Below are positions 6,562-7,144 of a DNA stretch of 7,144 bases, piece by piece. A model generated the notes under the pieces. That model saw only the letters and a list, made by a program, of their open reading frames with translations, was not told the origin of the DNA and did no database searches. Position 1 is the stretch's first letter, and each line of letters opens with the position of its first letter. Location: the NCBI GenBank assembly GCA_964580235.1, contig CAZOJY010000150.1, positions 1-7,144 of the forward strand, given 5' to 3'. Origin of the DNA: G020348385 sp964580235 (GTDB taxonomy: Bacteria; Acidobacteriota; Aminicenantia; Aminicenantales; Aminicenantaceae). Made by a program: the position numbers and the translations under genes.

Positions 6562-7008
6562 ATGGAAAAATATTATACACCGGAACAGTTAGACAAACTC
6601 AAAGAGCGGAAAGAGATGTTTGGCGAAAAAGCCATCCACAATGCTGAGGCAGAATGGGTGGAGCTTTTTGAGAAATACAAAGCAGAGATGGAAAAAGGAA
6701 CTGATCCTGCTGATGAATGTGTCCAAAAACTTGCGAAACGATCGCAGGAACTCATTGTTGCTTTTACAGGGGGAGATGCCGGCATCGAAAAATCTCTTGG
6801 CCGTATGTATCAGCAGGAAGAAGGTCCTCAAGTGATGGCCCAACATGGTGTTCAGCTCGATCAAATGCCTGCCTCAGCTGTGCGGCGGCGGGCACCATTG
6901 AGCACCGGACAGGCCGATCCGGACTCAGGCCTCTGTTGGGAAAGCGGCTGTGTCACGATGCCTGTGCGGCCGGGGTCGGAACGGGATCGAAGGGACTTTC
7001 ACGATTGA
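6562..7008 (+). CDS. Stand-alone TipAS-type antibiotic-recognition protein with abnormal C-terminus
   Basis: Residues 1-100 have the helical pattern of the TipAS drug-recognition domain, known from the C-terminal half of MerR-family TipA and related albicidin- or thiopeptide-binding proteins. Clear points are MEKYYTPEQLDKLKER (1-16), the EAEWVELFEKYKAEMEKGTDPAD stretch (29-51), and VAFTGGDAGIEKSLGRMYQQE (66-86). No MerR helix-turn-helix precedes it: the ATG at 6562 has AGGAGAG (6546-6552) 9 nt upstream, so this is a single-domain form that probably binds or sequesters a drug in the cytoplasm rather than DNA. After HGVQLDQ (95-101) family members normally end with a short helix of the 'MFEYI' type. 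Here the sequence changes to an Arg/Pro-rich stretch encoded by 64% G+C DNA up to the TGA at 7006. That tail is probably not native. It is divergent from padR, and its promoter region lies next to the PadR palindrome. Confidence 0.8.
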   Translation: MEKYYTPEQLDKLKERKEMFGEKAIHNAEAEWVELFEKYKAEMEKGTDPADECVQKLAKRSQELIVAFTGGDAGIEKSLGRMYQQEEGPQVMAQHGVQLDQMPASAVRRRAPLSTGQADPDSGLCWESGCVTMPVRPGSERDRRDFHD

Positions 7009-7010
7009 GG
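6862..7010. other. GC-rich patch replacing the end of the TipAS gene
   Basis: Hand counting gives 96 G/C in 150 bases (64%) for 6861-7010, against 46% for 6601-6840 and 46% for 7011-7144. The shift begins where the TipAS protein stops resembling its family. The patch contains an imperfect tandem duplication (CCGGAC...AGGCC at 6905-6915 and 6919-6931) and a shared ATGCCTG...TGCGGC pattern at 6865-6892 and 6958-6975. No frame on either strand gives a recognisable protein. It may be an inserted or recombined segment, or an assembly junction. Confidence 0.5.
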
Positions 7011-7144
7011 AAATCTCATGACATTCATCGGAAATGTCTTGAGGATTGACAAGAGATCCTGTTCAAACTCGCTCTATGTCCAGCATCCGGTCTGTTTTTC
7101 CGTTACAAGCGGAAGCTCCTCAATTCGCTTTGTCTCTCTGCGGT
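7009..7144. other. Right-edge segment without a recognisable gene
   Basis: No product is recognised here. It contains two stem-loops with 7-nt loops: CTCA-T-GACATT paired with AATGTC-T-TGAG (7015-7043, one T/T mismatch) and TTCCG/CGGAA (7098-7114). A frame starting with ATG at 7018, preceded by GAGG at 7007-7010, stays open to the window end (42 codons), but its Ser/Cys-rich product looks random. The first hairpin has no T run, so it is not a classic terminator. Confidence 0.35.

Noticed and set aside
6717..7049. Alternative + frame overlapping the TipAS gene
   Set aside because: Its first half is a shadow of the TipAS frame. Its second half shows no family resemblance, so it does not restore the missing TipAS end convincingly.
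7018..7144. Open frame starting at ATG 7018 with GAGG upstream, running off the window
   Set aside because: Only 42 codons, Ser/Cys-rich, no recognisable family, and it sits in suspect sequence after the GC-rich patch.
6861..7144. tRNA, RNase P or riboswitch in the right edge
   Set aside because: GAGGAAA and several small stems caught the eye, but no cloverleaf, RNase P core or known riboswitch consensus could be assembled on either strand.
1..7144. CRISPR array, insertion sequence or phage genes
   Set aside because: No regularly spaced direct repeats, transposase motifs or phage-like proteins are visible on either strand.

Overview
The window looks like a chromosomal piece from a didermic, moderate-GC bacterium. 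Most sampled genes lie around 40-47% G+C by eye. The best clue to lineage is the pairing of a short PadR regulator with a long FtsX/MacB-type permease that has no ATPase partner and carries a 'permease prefix' N-terminus. This pairing is common in Acidobacteriota, Candidatus Aminicenantes and Bacteroidota-like genomes. I lean to Aminicenantes/Acidobacteriota, but only as an inference, because there is no marker gene here.

Left part (1-1259, + strand): the C-terminal ATPase half of a sensor histidine kinase (75-563), followed 15 nt later by an OmpR/PhoB-type response regulator (579-1259). The kinase reading frame is interrupted just upstream of position 54. The apparent ATG at 75 with its abutting AAGGAGGG is most likely internal coding sequence of a longer, frameshifted or contig-edge-damaged kinase gene.

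Middle (1290-3373, - strand, convergent with the response regulator): a compact three-gene unit read right to left. It encodes a secreted protein of unknown function (3373-2471), an ECF sigma factor (2461-1820) and a membrane-anchored zinc-type (HxxxCxxC) anti-sigma factor (1823-1290). The genes are 9 nt apart and then overlap by ATGA. An ECF-like promoter candidate and two palindromes lie upstream in 3374-3518, which would suit autoregulation.

Right part (3519-6418, - strand): a PadR repressor gene (6418-6095) followed by the large orphan permease (6086-3519). A perfect 23-bp palindrome (6437-6459) sits 19 nt upstream of the padR start codon and is a strong operator candidate. Divergent from padR is a stand-alone TipAS-type drug-recognition protein (from 6562, + strand). 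The intergenic region thus separates two genes whose families are both linked to responses to small toxic molecules.

Right edge (6862-7144): the TipAS protein loses family resemblance at about residue 101. The DNA there jumps to 64% G+C for about 150 bp (46% on each side, hand counted), then returns to 46% with no convincing gene. This looks like a junction: an insertion, a rearrangement or an assembly artefact. Both window ends being irregular would fit a short draft contig.

Overall the window holds three separate signalling modules: a two-component system, an ECF sigma/anti-sigma pair and a PadR/TipAS pair. The most useful new hypotheses are the divergent PadR-permease/TipAS drug-sensing locus and the secreted-protein-ECF-anti-sigma operon.
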